This document shows positions 8,339 through 17,045 of a stretch of DNA of 64,000 nucleotides, one piece after another. The notes below the pieces were generated by a model. The model saw nothing but the letters and a program-made list of their open reading frames with translations. It made no database searches and was not told the DNA's origin. A program made the translations under genes and the position numbers. Position 1 is the first letter of the stretch; each line of letters begins with the position of its first letter. Origin of the DNA: Deltaproteobacteria bacterium (lineage in GTDB: Bacteria; UBA10199; JACPAL01; JAHFST01); NCBI GenBank assembly GCA_023265625.1, contig JAHFST010000006.1, positions 62,001-126,000 of the forward strand. The letters run 5' to 3'.

Positions 8339-8366
8339 GTAGGGGTTCAAAATTTTGAACCCCTAC
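8339..8366. repeat. Family 1 repeat reduced to a perfect 28-bp palindrome
   Basis: GTAGGGGTTCAAAA joined to its exact reverse complement, with no loop. It contains the tsaD stop codon and ends one base before the rsmA ATG, so the two genes meet at the element. An RNA hairpin here could affect tsaD termination or rsmA translation. Confidence 0.9.
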
Positions 8367-9400
8367 CTACGGGGTTCCAATGCAATCCCCATCCGGGTTA
8401 AATCCACATTCGCCGTCGCATTCAACGACAACGGCGACCTCTTCCCTGCCAAAAGATACCGCCCCCCCACATACGCGATCATGGCCGCATTATCCGTGCT
8501 CATGATGGGGGTGGGAAAGAAGACCTGGAGTTTTTTGGCCTTGGCCACCTTGGCAAATTGCTTGCGCAATCGGCTATTGCAGGCGACACCGCCGGTGACG
8601 ACGATGGTTTTGCAGCGGAACTTGCCCGCGGCGGCCAGTGTTTTTTCGATCAAGTTATCCACGACTACCTCTTGAAAAGACGCGCAGAAATTAGCGATCG
8701 TTTGTTCATTGAGAGGTTTGCGTCGTTCTGCCTCGACTCGGATGGCGGTCTTGAGTCCGCTAAAACTAAAGCCAAACTCAGCCACCTTGGGTTTGGGCAA
8801 GACGATCGAGCTTGGGTCTCCAAGTTGTGCGCGTTTGTCAACGACGGGACCACCCGGGTAGCCCAGCCCCAAGATCTTGGCGGCCTTGTCGAAGGCCTCT
8901 CCGGCGGCATCGTCGTGGGTTCCCCCTAAAAATTTATAATCGCCAAACTTTTTGACTCGCAGCAGGGCCGTATGTCCGCCCGAGACGATCAGGGCGATTT
9001 GGGGGTAGCGAATCTTGTTGGGTTCGATCAGGCAGGGGGCGTTCAGATGTCCCTCCAAGTGATTGACACCGATAAAGGGAATTTTGCGGGCGAAGGCCAA
9101 GGCCTTGGCGAACGAAACACCGACCAACAAAGATCCAACCAGGCCTGGGGATGAGGTGACCGCGATTCCCGAAATATTTTTGAGCCCGACTTTTTTAGTG
9201 GCTTCTTTCACGAGGGCCGGGAGGACTTCAATGTGTCGCCGACTGGCCAGCTCCGGGACGATACCTCCGTAGGGGGTGTGGACGTCGTGTTGCGAGGCGA
9301 TTAAATTCTCCAAAAGTTTGAATTTGAGCGGACGAGGTTGCAGCTCGAGCAGGGCCACCGCGGTTTCATCGCAAGAGGTTTCGATGCCCAAGACTAACAT
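8363..9400 (-). CDS. tsaD: tRNA N6-threonylcarbamoyladenosine transferase
   Basis: TsaD transfers threonylcarbamoyl from TC-AMP to A37 of ANN-decoding tRNAs, working with TsaB and TsaE. The 345-residue length is standard. MLVLGIETSCDETAVAL at the N-terminus, the metal-binding histidines in GVNHLEGHL, SGGHTALL and the C-terminal NAAMIAYVGGR are all as in the family. Its ATG overlaps the end of the crotonase gene (the TAG of that gene is at 9394-9396 and the ATG at 9398-9400), suggesting coupled translation. Its stop codon is within the 28-bp palindrome that precedes rsmA. tsaB and tsaE are not in the window. Confidence 0.97.
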   Translation of the reverse strand: MLVLGIETSCDETAVALLELQPRPLKFKLLENLIASQHDVHTPYGGIVPELASRRHIEVLPALVKEATKKVGLKNISGIAVTSSPGLVGSLLVGVSFAKALAFARKIPFIGVNHLEGHLNAPCLIEPNKIRYPQIALIVSGGHTALLRVKKFGDYKFLGGTHDDAAGEAFDKAAKILGLGYPGGPVVDKRAQLGDPSSIVLPKPKVAEFGFSFSGLKTAIRVEAERRKPLNEQTIANFCASFQEVVVDNLIEKTLAAAGKFRCKTIVVTGGVACNSRLRKQFAKVAKAKKLQVFFPTPIMSTDNAAMIAYVGGRYLLAGKRSPLSLNATANVDLTRMGIALEPRR

Positions 9401-10185
9401 TGGAAACGAGGCCGCCGTTTTTCTAGAAAGGCCTGCACGCCCTCGGTAAAATCGGCGGTGGTGGCCGACCAGGCGATAGCCTTGCGCTCTTTTTTGAGTT
9501 GGGTGACGAGTTGGCGATGGCCGCTTTTGTTGAGGGTTTGCTTGAGCCGACCCAGGGCCTGGCGTGGCGAGGCGGCTAATTGTTCCGCGAGTTGTTGGGT
9601 GGTTTCGTGTAATTGTTCACTGGGGACAACCCGTTGGAGCAATCCCATTTGCAGGGCGGCTGGTGCGGCCAGTTTTTCGCCGGTAAATAACAGTTCTGTG
9701 GCCCTGCCCAATCCCACCAATCGGGGCAGAAAAAACGTAGCTCCTCCATTGGCGACGAGGCCCAAGTGAATGGTGGCGGCACTCAAATGGCAGTTGGGGC
9801 TTGCGAGCCTGAGATCCGTGGCGAGAAAGAGCCCGAACGCGACGCCCCCCACATAGCCGGGAGCGGCGGCTAGCACCGGCTTGGGGGTTTGGCGAATTTG
9901 TAAAATGGTGGCATGCACCAAACCTGAGATAGTTAAGAAAAAACGTTTACGTTGTGCCGAGGTTTTTAACTGGGCCATCCCCTTGATGTCGCCTCCAGCG
10001 GAAAAAACTTCTCCCTGGCCGCTTAGGACGACCACCGCGGTTTTCCGGTCCTGCAAGGCCTCTCGAACCGCGTGGCCCAATTCTTGGCCCAGCTCCAGGT
10101 TGAAGGCGTTTTTCACCTCGGGTCGGTTGAGCACAATCCAACGGACGGGGCCGCGTTGTTCAATCAATAGGTGTTTAAATTTCAT
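9394..10185 (-). CDS. Enoyl-CoA hydratase/isomerase (crotonase) family protein lacking both catalytic Glu
   Basis: A 263-residue crotonase fold. VLNRPEVKNAFN, the oxyanion-hole segments SAGGDIKGM and PGYVGGVAFG, and NGGATFFLPRLVG are typical. In enoyl-CoA hydratase the two catalytic glutamates sit in GGGCELA and in the PE before the LG loop; the matching positions here read GGVAFGL and TIHLGL, so both appear absent. The protein is therefore more likely an isomerase, thioesterase-like or other crotonase than a hydratase. The ATG at 10185 begins MKFKHLLIEQ; 14 upstream codons are also open. It is first in the crotonase-tsaD-rsmA run. Confidence 0.85.
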   Translation of the reverse strand: MKFKHLLIEQRGPVRWIVLNRPEVKNAFNLELGQELGHAVREALQDRKTAVVVLSGQGEVFSAGGDIKGMAQLKTSAQRKRFFLTISGLVHATILQIRQTPKPVLAAAPGYVGGVAFGLFLATDLRLASPNCHLSAATIHLGLVANGGATFFLPRLVGLGRATELLFTGEKLAAPAALQMGLLQRVVPSEQLHETTQQLAEQLAASPRQALGRLKQTLNKSGHRQLVTQLKKERKAIAWSATTADFTEGVQAFLEKRRPRFQC

Positions 10186-10307
10186 GATAAGTGTTTGTCC
10201 GAAAATAAAGTTTTCTAATCCCATCAATCAAAGGGACATGGTGAGCGAAGTCGAACCATGTCCTTTCTTACTTTTACTTAAATGATTTTCATGAAAAATG
10301 AGAACAT

Positions 10308-10727
10308 TTATTTCTGGGTAAGACCTAAGTATTTATTGGCACTAAAATAGTTAATCGGCAGGGGGTCCTTATCTTGCCAATGAAAATAGATCAAGATGCC
10401 ATTGACGGTGGTGACGACGAGCAGCCCGACCAGGGCCGGCACCATGACAGGATAGGTGAGGCCAGATAAGTAGGCCCAGGTTGTGATCACCAAGATGTAG
10501 GCCGCGGGGATACGGGCCTTGCGGAAATGGACCTGGATCCCGAGGCCTCGGTCTGCGGGAGGGTACCAAGGGTACCAATCACAGCCGCATATAAACAGAC
10601 ACAGTAGGACGATGAGCAGCATGAGCGGATGAAACGATTGATAAAGGGTGATGAGGGCGAGGAGGGTACCCACCCCTTCTAAGCAGCGGGGAAAACGGCT
10701 GTTACGATGAAACAGAAATTGCAGCAT
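10308..10727 (-). CDS. Small integral membrane protein of unknown function
   Basis: A protein of about 139 residues (151 from an alternative TTG at 10763). Hydrophobic stretches LLALITLY, LMLLIVLLCLFICG, YILVITTWAYLSG and MVPALVGLLVVTTVNGILIYF suggest four membrane segments. A conserved-looking CDWYPWYPP loop separates the second and third. I do not recognise the family. It precedes the crotonase-tsaD-rsmA run on the same strand with about 120 bp between. Confidence 0.6.
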   Translation of the reverse strand: MLQFLFHRNSRFPRCLEGVGTLLALITLYQSFHPLMLLIVLLCLFICGCDWYPWYPPADRGLGIQVHFRKARIPAAYILVITTWAYLSGLTYPVMVPALVGLLVVTTVNGILIYFHWQDKDPLPINYFSANKYLGLTQK

Positions 10728-10948
10728 GGACCCGTTGCTAACAGGAACTTTTTTTTTCAACAACCCTCATTTTTTCCTCAAGTGTCAGAAAAACGACGAT
10801 AGGGTGCTGATTTACCCATTTGGTGCATCCCAGAGGGCATTTTTGCATATCCACTTGAGCGTAAAAAGTAACGAATTCTCAAGGAGTTAAACAACCCGTC
10901 CCGGGGAGATTTTATTTGGCATGATTTCTGCTTTTACAAGATTCATTG

Positions 10949-11791
10949 ATGGGTCGATATTCCAAATTGGCAGGTTTGTGCATCGTGTTTGCCACCCTGG
11001 GGATGGTTCGAGATCTGTCGGCCATCGAGGGGGTATCAGGCCAGGCAGTTGCCGTGCCAGCGGCAGCCCCGGTTCCTCCTCCCTGGTTGACGGTAGAGAT
11101 CAATATCCCGGCGAAGGAGTTGAGTCTGGTGGCGCAAGATAAGGTCATTGCCAAATACCCGGTGGCGATTGGCCAACTGGCGCATCGCAGTGTCACGATG
11201 GAGAGCGAGATTCGGACTATTGAGTGGAACCCTTGGTGGTATCCGCCTCCGAGCCCTTGGGCTAAAAATGATAAGATTACTCCCCCGGGTCCCAAAAATC
11301 CGTTGGGGCCGGTCAAATTTCCCTTGGACCAAGGGATCCGTATCCATGGGACCAACAATGAGAAGAGTGTGGGCCGGGCCGCGTCTCACGGGTGCTTTCG
11401 GATGAGGAATGACGATGCCGTGGAATTAGGCTGGTATCTGCAAAGCCATTTTTCGGATCAGACGGATCCAACCTTGCTGGAGAAGTACAGCAAGAATCGG
11501 CGCCAAACTTACCACGTGACTCTCCTGCAAACGGTGCCGGTGAAGGTGATCTATGAGCCGGCGGTGGTGCGTGAGGACACGTTGCACCTCTATCCGGATG
11601 TCTATGGCAGGGTGCATGACTGGTTGGAAAAAATTCAATTGGCGTTGCAGAACCATGGCATGAGCGCACCGCAGTTACCTAAGGAACGTGTGGAGGCCTT
11701 AAAAAAGATGCTCAAACAAGATCAGCTTACGGTTCCAGTCCATGAATTGATACAGCCCGAGGTCAATACCCCACCGGCCCCAGTTTCATAA
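10949..11791 (+). CDS. L,D-transpeptidase (YkuD/ErfK domain)
   Basis: A 280-residue exported protein. A signal peptide (residues 1-24, LCIVFATLGMV) is followed by a Pro/Ala linker and the YkuD domain from about residue 48. The catalytic signature is IRIHGTN, then ASHGCFRMRNDDAVEL with Cys near residue 149. These enzymes make 3-3 crosslinks in peptidoglycan or attach lipoproteins to it, in the periplasm. The ATG at 10949 is preferred over the adjoining TTG at 10946. A C-terminal extension of about 100 residues after the domain is helical and of unknown role; no LysM or PG-binding repeat is visible. Confidence 0.9.
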   Translation: MGRYSKLAGLCIVFATLGMVRDLSAIEGVSGQAVAVPAAAPVPPPWLTVEINIPAKELSLVAQDKVIAKYPVAIGQLAHRSVTMESEIRTIEWNPWWYPPPSPWAKNDKITPPGPKNPLGPVKFPLDQGIRIHGTNNEKSVGRAASHGCFRMRNDDAVELGWYLQSHFSDQTDPTLLEKYSKNRRQTYHVTLLQTVPVKVIYEPAVVREDTLHLYPDVYGRVHDWLEKIQLALQNHGMSAPQLPKERVEALKKMLKQDQLTVPVHELIQPEVNTPPAPVS

Positions 11792-11866
11792 AATACATTT
11801 CCCTTGCCCTTGCCATGTCTCAATGCTACTTCCCGCTCGCTGCCTAAAAAATAGGCAGATGGTTTT

Positions 11867-13045
11867 ATGGCGATGACACATCCGTCCAAGATAGAGCGAA
11901 TCAAGTCATTACTGAAGCGGCGTGCGGTTGCCCCGGCGATCCCGATGGATTGGGAAGAGGTTTTTCAATCTTTAGAGGATGGGCTGATTATTTTGAGCGA
12001 AGATCTTTCCCAGGGGACATTGCCCGAGGTTCGTGTGTTGCGGATGAATCCTGGTGCCGAGAAATTAACCGGGGTGTCGCTGGATATGGTGGCGGGTCTA
12101 ACGCTGGCCGAGGCCTTTCCAAGGAATCAGGATACGGTGCAAAAAATATCCGATTTGCTCAGCGAAACTCGTTCTAAAACGATGCGCGAGATTGAGTGGC
12201 GGGGGGCTTATGGGGAGAGTTTGGTGGTGGATCTCCTCTTGTCTCCGCTCCTGTCCGAATCGGTGCCGGGGCGCGGCTGGGTCTTGTTGTTGCGCGACAT
12301 CACTCCCCTAAAAAAGTTGGAAGATGAGATGCGCAAAAGCGATCGTCTTGCGACTTGCAATACGGTGATTTCCGGTCTGGCCCATGAGATAAAAAATCCG
12401 CTTGGGGGGATTAAGGGGGCGGCTCAGTTGGTGAGTCGTAAGAATGTCTCCCCCGATATGCGCGAATGTTTAGATATCATTATCAAGGAGGTGACGCGGG
12501 TAGATCACCTGCTCACGGAGTTACTCACGCTGAGTCGGCCCGGTCGTTTGCAGACACAGTCTTTGAATATCAACGAATTGCTCAATGAGATTTTGGTGTT
12601 GCAAGAACGGGTGCTCCGGGAAGGGGATATTAACCTCGTGAGAGAATTTGACCCCAGTTTGCCTCCCTTGCAAGGTGATGTGGAACGCCTGACACAGGCC
12701 CTGCTCAATTTTATGAAGAATGCCATCGCCGCACTTGAGGGAAAGGAAGGGAAGAGAGTTTTGAAGGTTCGCACCCGGTTTCAAACCGATTTTCGCATTC
12801 GGGGGCTCAGGGGTAACAAAGGATATCGCATGATCTTGGTCGAAATCAGCGACAATGGTTGCGGCATCCCTCGGGAAGATCTCAATAAGATTTTTATCCC
12901 ATTTTTTACCACGAAAGAATCGGGAACTGGACTTGGGATGGCCATTGCCCAGGGCATTATTTATGCCCATCAAGGGACCCTTCGCATTACCAGTGAGGTC
13001 AAAAAAGGCACAACGGTGAGTATTCATTTAAGGACGGCCCTATGA
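11867..13045 (+). CDS. PAS-domain sensor histidine kinase, NtrB type
   Basis: A 392-residue cytoplasmic kinase with no membrane segment. It has a PAS domain at about 28-145, a HisKA domain with the phospho-accepting His173 in GLAHEIKNPLGGIKGAAQL (the precise NtrB/GlnL style), and an HATPase_c domain with N-box FMKNAIAAL, DNGCGIP and GTGLGMAIAQG. It overlaps the response regulator by 4 bp (ATGA), so the two are one translational unit. The signal is probably sensed in the cytoplasm through PAS, as with nitrogen control through PII, but no glnB or glnA is nearby, so the input is open. Confidence 0.92.
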   Translation: MAMTHPSKIERIKSLLKRRAVAPAIPMDWEEVFQSLEDGLIILSEDLSQGTLPEVRVLRMNPGAEKLTGVSLDMVAGLTLAEAFPRNQDTVQKISDLLSETRSKTMREIEWRGAYGESLVVDLLLSPLLSESVPGRGWVLLLRDITPLKKLEDEMRKSDRLATCNTVISGLAHEIKNPLGGIKGAAQLVSRKNVSPDMRECLDIIIKEVTRVDHLLTELLTLSRPGRLQTQSLNINELLNEILVLQERVLREGDINLVREFDPSLPPLQGDVERLTQALLNFMKNAIAALEGKEGKRVLKVRTRFQTDFRIRGLRGNKGYRMILVEISDNGCGIPREDLNKIFIPFFTTKESGTGLGMAIAQGIIYAHQGTLRITSEVKKGTTVSIHLRTAL

Positions 13046-14517
13046 AAAACGAGGAAGGCATTGAATCCACGGTGGCAGTCAGACCCAAGGTCTTGGTGGC
13101 CGACGACGAAGAGAGCCTACGGATCATTTTAAAAAATGCCCTGACCGAACGGGGCTACGAAGTCGATTTGGCGCATGATGGTCGTGAGGCCAATATCCTG
13201 TTGAAGAAAAATCGCTATGCCGTCGCCCTCTTGGATATCCGTATGCCCGGAATGGACGGTTTGGAGTTGTTGGATCAGTTGCGCAAGGAGGCGGCCCCTC
13301 CCGCCGTCATCATGATGACCGCGCAGGACACCATGAAGAACGCCATTGATTCCATGAAGAAGGGGGCCTTTGATTATTTGGCGAAACCTTTTGACATCGA
13401 TGAAATTGAACGCATTGTTGACAAGGCCTGCAAGACTCATGAGTTGGAGGTGCAGGTTGAAACACTCAAGGAAGAAGTACGGGAGATATATAGCGGAGGG
13501 CCTCGGACGCTCATTGGAGAAAGCCGGCCGATCCGGGAAATTTTTAAGATGATCGGCAAGTTGGCGGTGCGCGATGTGACCGTCTTAATCTTTGGGGAAT
13601 CGGGGACGGGAAAAGAACTGATCGCCCGTGCCATTCATCATGAAAGTCGTCGTGTCACGCACCCTTTTGTGGCGGTCAATATTGCCGCCATCCCGCGTGA
13701 TTTATTGGAGAGTGAACTTTTTGGTTCGATGAAGGGATCCTTTACCGGCGCTACCGAGGACCGGACGGGTTATTTTGAAAGGGCTCAGGGTGGGACCCTG
13801 TTTTTGGATGAGATCGGCGAGATGCCGCTCACCTTGCAATCGAAGTTGTTGCGTGTGCTCCAGGAGCGTGAGGTGCAGCGCGTGGGAGGGGCTCATCCGG
13901 TGCGGATTGACGTCCGTATCATTGCGGCCACGAATCAGGATTTGGGTCAACTCGTCAAAGAGAAAAAATTTAGGGAAGACCTCTTTTATCGGATCAATGT
14001 TCTCTCGGTTGAGGTGCCTCCGCTCCGCGCCCGTCGCGATGATATCCCCGTGCTTTCCCGCTATTTTGTCCAGCGGTTTTGCGTCGAGCTGGCCTCTCCC
14101 GTCAAACAACTGTCTGCCGAGGCCCTGAAGCGGCTCAAAAAATATGCGTGGCCAGGCAATGTTCGAGAATTGGAAAACGTCATCAAGCGGGCCATTGTGT
14201 TGTCGCCGGGGATGACCATCTGTCCCGAGGTTATTGACCCATTTTTGGGGGAACCATTGACCCAGGTCAATATGGATGAAATTGCCTTGGAGGAGATTAT
14301 CCGAAAAAAACTGGAATCCTTTTTGGCGAAGTGGGATGGGTATGAAGTTGAGGATTTGTATGATGCGATCATTAGACGGGTGGAGAAGCCTCTGCTGGAA
14401 TTAACGTTGCAGAAGACCAAGGGGAATCAAATCAAGGCGGCCCAGATGTTGGGCATCAACCGCAACACGCTGCGCAAGAAATTGAAGGAGTTACATATTA
14501 CATGGAAAACTTTGTAA
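13042..14517 (+). CDS. Sigma-54 dependent response regulator, NtrC family
   Basis: A 491-residue activator. The receiver domain has acceptor Asp65 in LLDIRMPG. The AAA+ domain has Walker A GESGTGKE at 185-192, Walker [11 protein letters not shown] and the arginine-finger region. A Fis-type HTH at the C-terminus reads [19 protein letters not shown]. The sigma-54 contact loop is GSFTGA at 232-237 rather than the usual GAFTGA. A linker of about 60 residues between AAA+ and HTH is longer than average. It would activate promoters used by RpoN when phosphorylated by the overlapping kinase. Targets are unknown; I found no good -24/-12 element in the window. Confidence 0.93.
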   Translation: MKNEEGIESTVAVRPKVLVADDEESLRIILKNALTERGYEVDLAHDGREANILLKKNRYAVALLDIRMPGMDGLELLDQLRKEAAPPAVIMMTAQDTMKNAIDSMKKGAFDYLAKPFDIDEIERIVDKACKTHELEVQVETLKEEVREIYSGGPRTLIGESRPIREIFKMIGKLAVRDVTVLIFGESGTGKELIARAIHHESRRVTHPFVAVNIAAIPRDLLESELFGSMKGSFTGATEDRTGYFERAQGGTLFLDEIGEMPLTLQSKLLRVLQEREVQRVGGAHPVRIDVRIIAATNQDLGQLVKEKKFREDLFYRINVLSVEVPPLRARRDDIPVLSRYFVQRFCVELASPVKQLSAEALKRLKKYAWPGNVRELENVIKRAIVLSPGMTICPEVIDPFLGEPLTQVNMDEIALEEIIRKKLESFLAKWDGYEVEDLYDAIIRRVEKPLLELTLQKTKGNQIKAAQMLGINRNTLRKKLKELHITWKTL

Positions 14518-15257
14518 GTAAGTTGATGATTTATTCCGGGGCGCTTTCCACGGCCGTGATTGCCGGTGGGATTATCCCGGTTTATTTGAAGTGGACGCGC
14601 CAGTATCTCCATTTTCTCCTCTCTTTTTCCGCCGGATTGATGTTGGGGGCGGCGTTTCTCCATCTTTTGCCGGAGGCCTTTGAGGCCTTGGGCCCCACGG
14701 CCTCTTTTTGGGTGTTGGGGGGATTTTTATTTTTGTATGTCTTCGAACGATTTGTGACGGTGCATATTTGCGAAGTATTGGAGTGTGAGGTTCATACCAT
14801 CGGGATTGCGGCGGTGGTTGGTATCTCCGCCCATGCCTTGGGGGATGGGGTGGCGTTGGGGTCCGGTCTTTTGGTGCAAGACTTGGGGTTTGTGGTCCTG
14901 ATGACGATCTTTTTTCATAAGTTGCCGGAGGCCTTTGCCTTGACCTCGATTTTGCTCCATGCCGAGCATGGCAAGGCCCGGATCTTTTTATTTAATTTGT
15001 TGCTCATTCTCATGGTGCCTATTGGCGGTTTGTTGATTCATTTGGTGGTTGGTGGCTCAGACCCCGCCACCGTTGGTCGGGCCCTGGCTTTTTCGGCGGG
15101 GACTTTTTTACACATTTCTGTTTCCGACCTGCTTCCGGAGGTGCATCAGCATCCCGAAAAACGGTACGGTATTTTTGGCAGTTTCCTGGTCGGGCTCCTA
15201 TTTATGTACCTGTTGCAAGTGTGGTTTCATCCCATCGGTGCCTCGCATGTCCATTAG
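14502..15257 (+). CDS. ZIP family divalent metal transporter
   Basis: A 251-residue protein with eight predicted membrane helices. The two ZIP metal-binding signatures are present: HALGDGVALG in helix 4 and FFHKLPEAFALT in helix 5. ZIP carriers import zinc, iron or manganese into the cytoplasm. The start at 14502 has AAGGAG at 14485-14490 upstream, and it overlaps the end of the ntrC-type gene by 16 bp. The end overlaps thiE by 11 bp. The His-rich cytoplasmic loop often seen between helices 3 and 4 is short here. Metal specificity cannot be read from the sequence. Confidence 0.92.
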   Translation: MENFVSKLMIYSGALSTAVIAGGIIPVYLKWTRQYLHFLLSFSAGLMLGAAFLHLLPEAFEALGPTASFWVLGGFLFLYVFERFVTVHICEVLECEVHTIGIAAVVGISAHALGDGVALGSGLLVQDLGFVVLMTIFFHKLPEAFALTSILLHAEHGKARIFLFNLLLILMVPIGGLLIHLVVGGSDPATVGRALAFSAGTFLHISVSDLLPEVHQHPEKRYGIFGSFLVGLLFMYLLQVWFHPIGASHVH

Positions 15258-15867
15258 AGGCTTGTATGGCATTATCGATAATACCCCGGTGCCGGAACGG
15301 TCACATCCATGGTTGGCGGAACAACTCCTAGCCGGTGGGACGCGTATTTTGCAATTGCGCATGAAGGGGGCCGATCCATCCCGGGTGTTGGAAGTGGCGC
15401 GCCACCTCTTGGCCTTGAAAGAGCGCTATGCGTTTACGTTTATCCTGAATGACGATCTCGAACTGGCGCAGGTTTTGGCGACAGATGGTTACCATGGGGG
15501 CAAGGAGGATCCGGCCCTGGCGCTCTCTCGAAAAAGCTTGGGGGCGAAGCGAGTGATTGGTTATTCCGCCCATTCCTTGGAAGAGGCCCTGGAGGCCGAG
15601 CGGCAAGGGGCGGATTATGTGGCCTTTGGGGCGATCTTTCCCAGCCCGCTCAAGGGGCCCGGGCATCCGGTGCAAGGGGTTGATAAGTTGAGGGAAGTGG
15701 TCGAGGCGTTAACAGTGCCCGTCGTGGCGATTGGGGGTATTACCCGTGACAATGTGCAGTCGGTCTTGGCGACCGGGGTGGCCTCGATAGCCCTGATCTC
15801 GGCCCTGGTCGGTGCCCCCCATCCCAGGCAAGAGGCGGAGTACTATGGGCGCTTTTTTGCCCCGTGA
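15247..15867 (+). CDS. thiE: Thiamine-phosphate synthase
   Basis: ThiE joins HMP-PP and the thiazole phosphate to form thiamine phosphate. At 206 residues the length is right. Motifs are LQLRMKGAD (phosphate/substrate), FILNDDLELA, DGYHGGKEDP where most members have DGVHxGQxD, and GAIFPSPLKGPG followed by VAIGGITRDNV. The ATG at 15247 is inside the ZIP gene and leaves an 11-bp overlap; a longer in-frame extension upstream does not match the family. It is followed by a repeat and then thiD, forming a thiE-thiD unit. I see no TPP riboswitch ahead of it. Confidence 0.93.
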   Translation: MSIRGLYGIIDNTPVPERSHPWLAEQLLAGGTRILQLRMKGADPSRVLEVARHLLALKERYAFTFILNDDLELAQVLATDGYHGGKEDPALALSRKSLGAKRVIGYSAHSLEEALEAERQGADYVAFGAIFPSPLKGPGHPVQGVDKLREVVEALTVPVVAIGGITRDNVQSVLATGVASIALISALVGAPHPRQEAEYYGRFFAP

Positions 15868-15981
15868 CACTCGATTTGGGTCCCTGTCTGGAGAGGCGCA
15901 CTCGGCGGTAAACGCAATGGGGGCGAAATAGTTTTGCATGACAACCTTATTTTCGGCTGATTATAATAAAAGTTGCTATGA

Positions 15982-16061
15982 AAATCCCCCCTGCCCCCCT
16001 TTTTCAAAGGGGGGTAATGCCACTGTTTTCCCCTTTGAAAAAGGGGGATTAAGGGGGATTT
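15982..16061. repeat. Family 2 palindromic repeat (CCCCCTTTTTCAAAGGGGG type) before thiD
   Basis: An 80-bp element starting AAATCCCCCC and ending GGGGGATTT. It contains two hairpins, each a C-run, TTTTCAAA or TTTGAAAA, and a G-run. Its last AAGGGGGA (16051-16058) lies ten bases ahead of the thiD ATG and is the only plausible ribosome-binding site. Related elements lie at 26634 and 58661. Confidence 0.9.
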
Positions 16062-16067
16062 AATTTT

Positions 16068-16814
16068 ATGAAAAATATCCTCACAATTGCCGGTTCTGAT
16101 CCTTCAGGGGGGGCGGGTGTTCAGGCGGATCTGGCCACCTTTCAATACCTCGGGGCTCGGGGGTTTTCCGCAATTACGGCCCTGACGGCGCAAAATGAGG
16201 ATCGATTCTTTTCGCTTAATTCCATTGGGACTACTTTGATACGGGAGCAGATCCGTTCCATCACGGAGCGTTATCCCTTGGCGGCCATTAAGATTGGGTT
16301 GCTCGGGACGGAACAGACGGTGCTTTCCATCGGTCGTTTTTTGGAGACGAGTCCGGCGCCTGTTGTGGTCCTCGATCCTGTGATTCGTTCCTCCACCGGA
16401 TCTCTCCTCACGGACCCGCGCGGGGTGGCCTGTCTGCGCGAGGTTTTTTTGCCCAAGGTTACGGTGGTGACTCCTAATATCGACGAGGCCGAGACCTTGT
16501 CTCGGATGCAGATCCAGTCGATCGACGACATGCGGGCCGCGGCGGAACAAATCTTTCGGATCGGCCGTGGCATCAAGGGGGTCTACATCAAGGGGGGACA
16601 TTTGGAGACCGATGAGCCGACGGATGTGCTGTTTGACGGCACGAGTTGGAAACTCTACGCCTCCAAGATTCGCTACCCCAAAAAGGTGCATGGCACCGGC
16701 TGTATTTTCTCCTCGGCACTGACTGTTTTTTTGGCGGAAGGGATGCCGTTACCCGAGGCGGCCGCGCGGGCGAAGGAGTATGTGACCGACTGGATTGCGT
16801 CACATCAATCGTAG
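16068..16814 (+). CDS. thiD: Hydroxymethylpyrimidine/phosphomethylpyrimidine kinase
   Basis: ThiD phosphorylates HMP and then HMP-P to give the HMP-PP used by ThiE. The 248-residue ribokinase-fold protein begins ILTIAGSDPSGGAGVQAD and has ITALTAQN, VLDPVIRSSTG, TPNIDEAE and the anion-hole HGTGCIFSSAL with the catalytic Cys found in this family. It follows thiE by 200 bp, most of which is the family 2 repeat. The repeat supplies the Shine-Dalgarno-like AAGGGGGA. The two genes give the pyrimidine arm and coupling step of thiamine synthesis; the thiazole genes are elsewhere. Confidence 0.96.
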   Translation: MKNILTIAGSDPSGGAGVQADLATFQYLGARGFSAITALTAQNEDRFFSLNSIGTTLIREQIRSITERYPLAAIKIGLLGTEQTVLSIGRFLETSPAPVVVLDPVIRSSTGSLLTDPRGVACLREVFLPKVTVVTPNIDEAETLSRMQIQSIDDMRAAAEQIFRIGRGIKGVYIKGGHLETDEPTDVLFDGTSWKLYASKIRYPKKVHGTGCIFSSALTVFLAEGMPLPEAAARAKEYVTDWIASHQS

Positions 16815-16952
16815 TTATTCTTGCAACAGGACTAATTCAAAATTGATGTGGGCCTTGATCTGTGTGAAGTGGTCATCATAGGTTATCAGGGTTGCCTCTT
16901 CCCGTTGTAAACCGCCGAGAGCTTTTTTGTACCGGGTACACATATAACACAT
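16815..16952 (-). pseudogene. C-terminal remnant of a PIN-domain (VapC-type) toxin
   Basis: This frame of about 45 codons ends one base after thiD, tail to tail. It reads ALGGLQREEATLITYDDHF and then QIKAHINFELVLL, which matches the last strand and helix of PIN toxins (L(V/I)TxDxHF motif). The N-terminal two thirds with the other acidic residues are missing. Near its broken upstream end is the palindrome TGTACCGGGTACA (16928-16940), also found upstream of an intact Phd/PIN module at 53393. It is likely a decayed vapC. Confidence 0.55.
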
Positions 16953-17045
16953 TGATTTAGCGGTGAAATTTTTCTTAAAATTTTTTAGAAAACAAGCAAC
17001 TTATATTGGCTTAATGCGAAATGGGGACAAAGAAAGGGGTTTGTT

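Noticed and set aside
10801-10866. Possible sigma-54 promoter before the L,D-transpeptidase
   Set aside because: GG and GC are present but separated by eight rather than ten bases, so spacing is wrong.
15258-16067. TPP riboswitch for the thiamine genes
   Set aside because: No THI-box core was seen before thiE (which starts inside the ZIP gene) or before thiD (where the space is a repeat).
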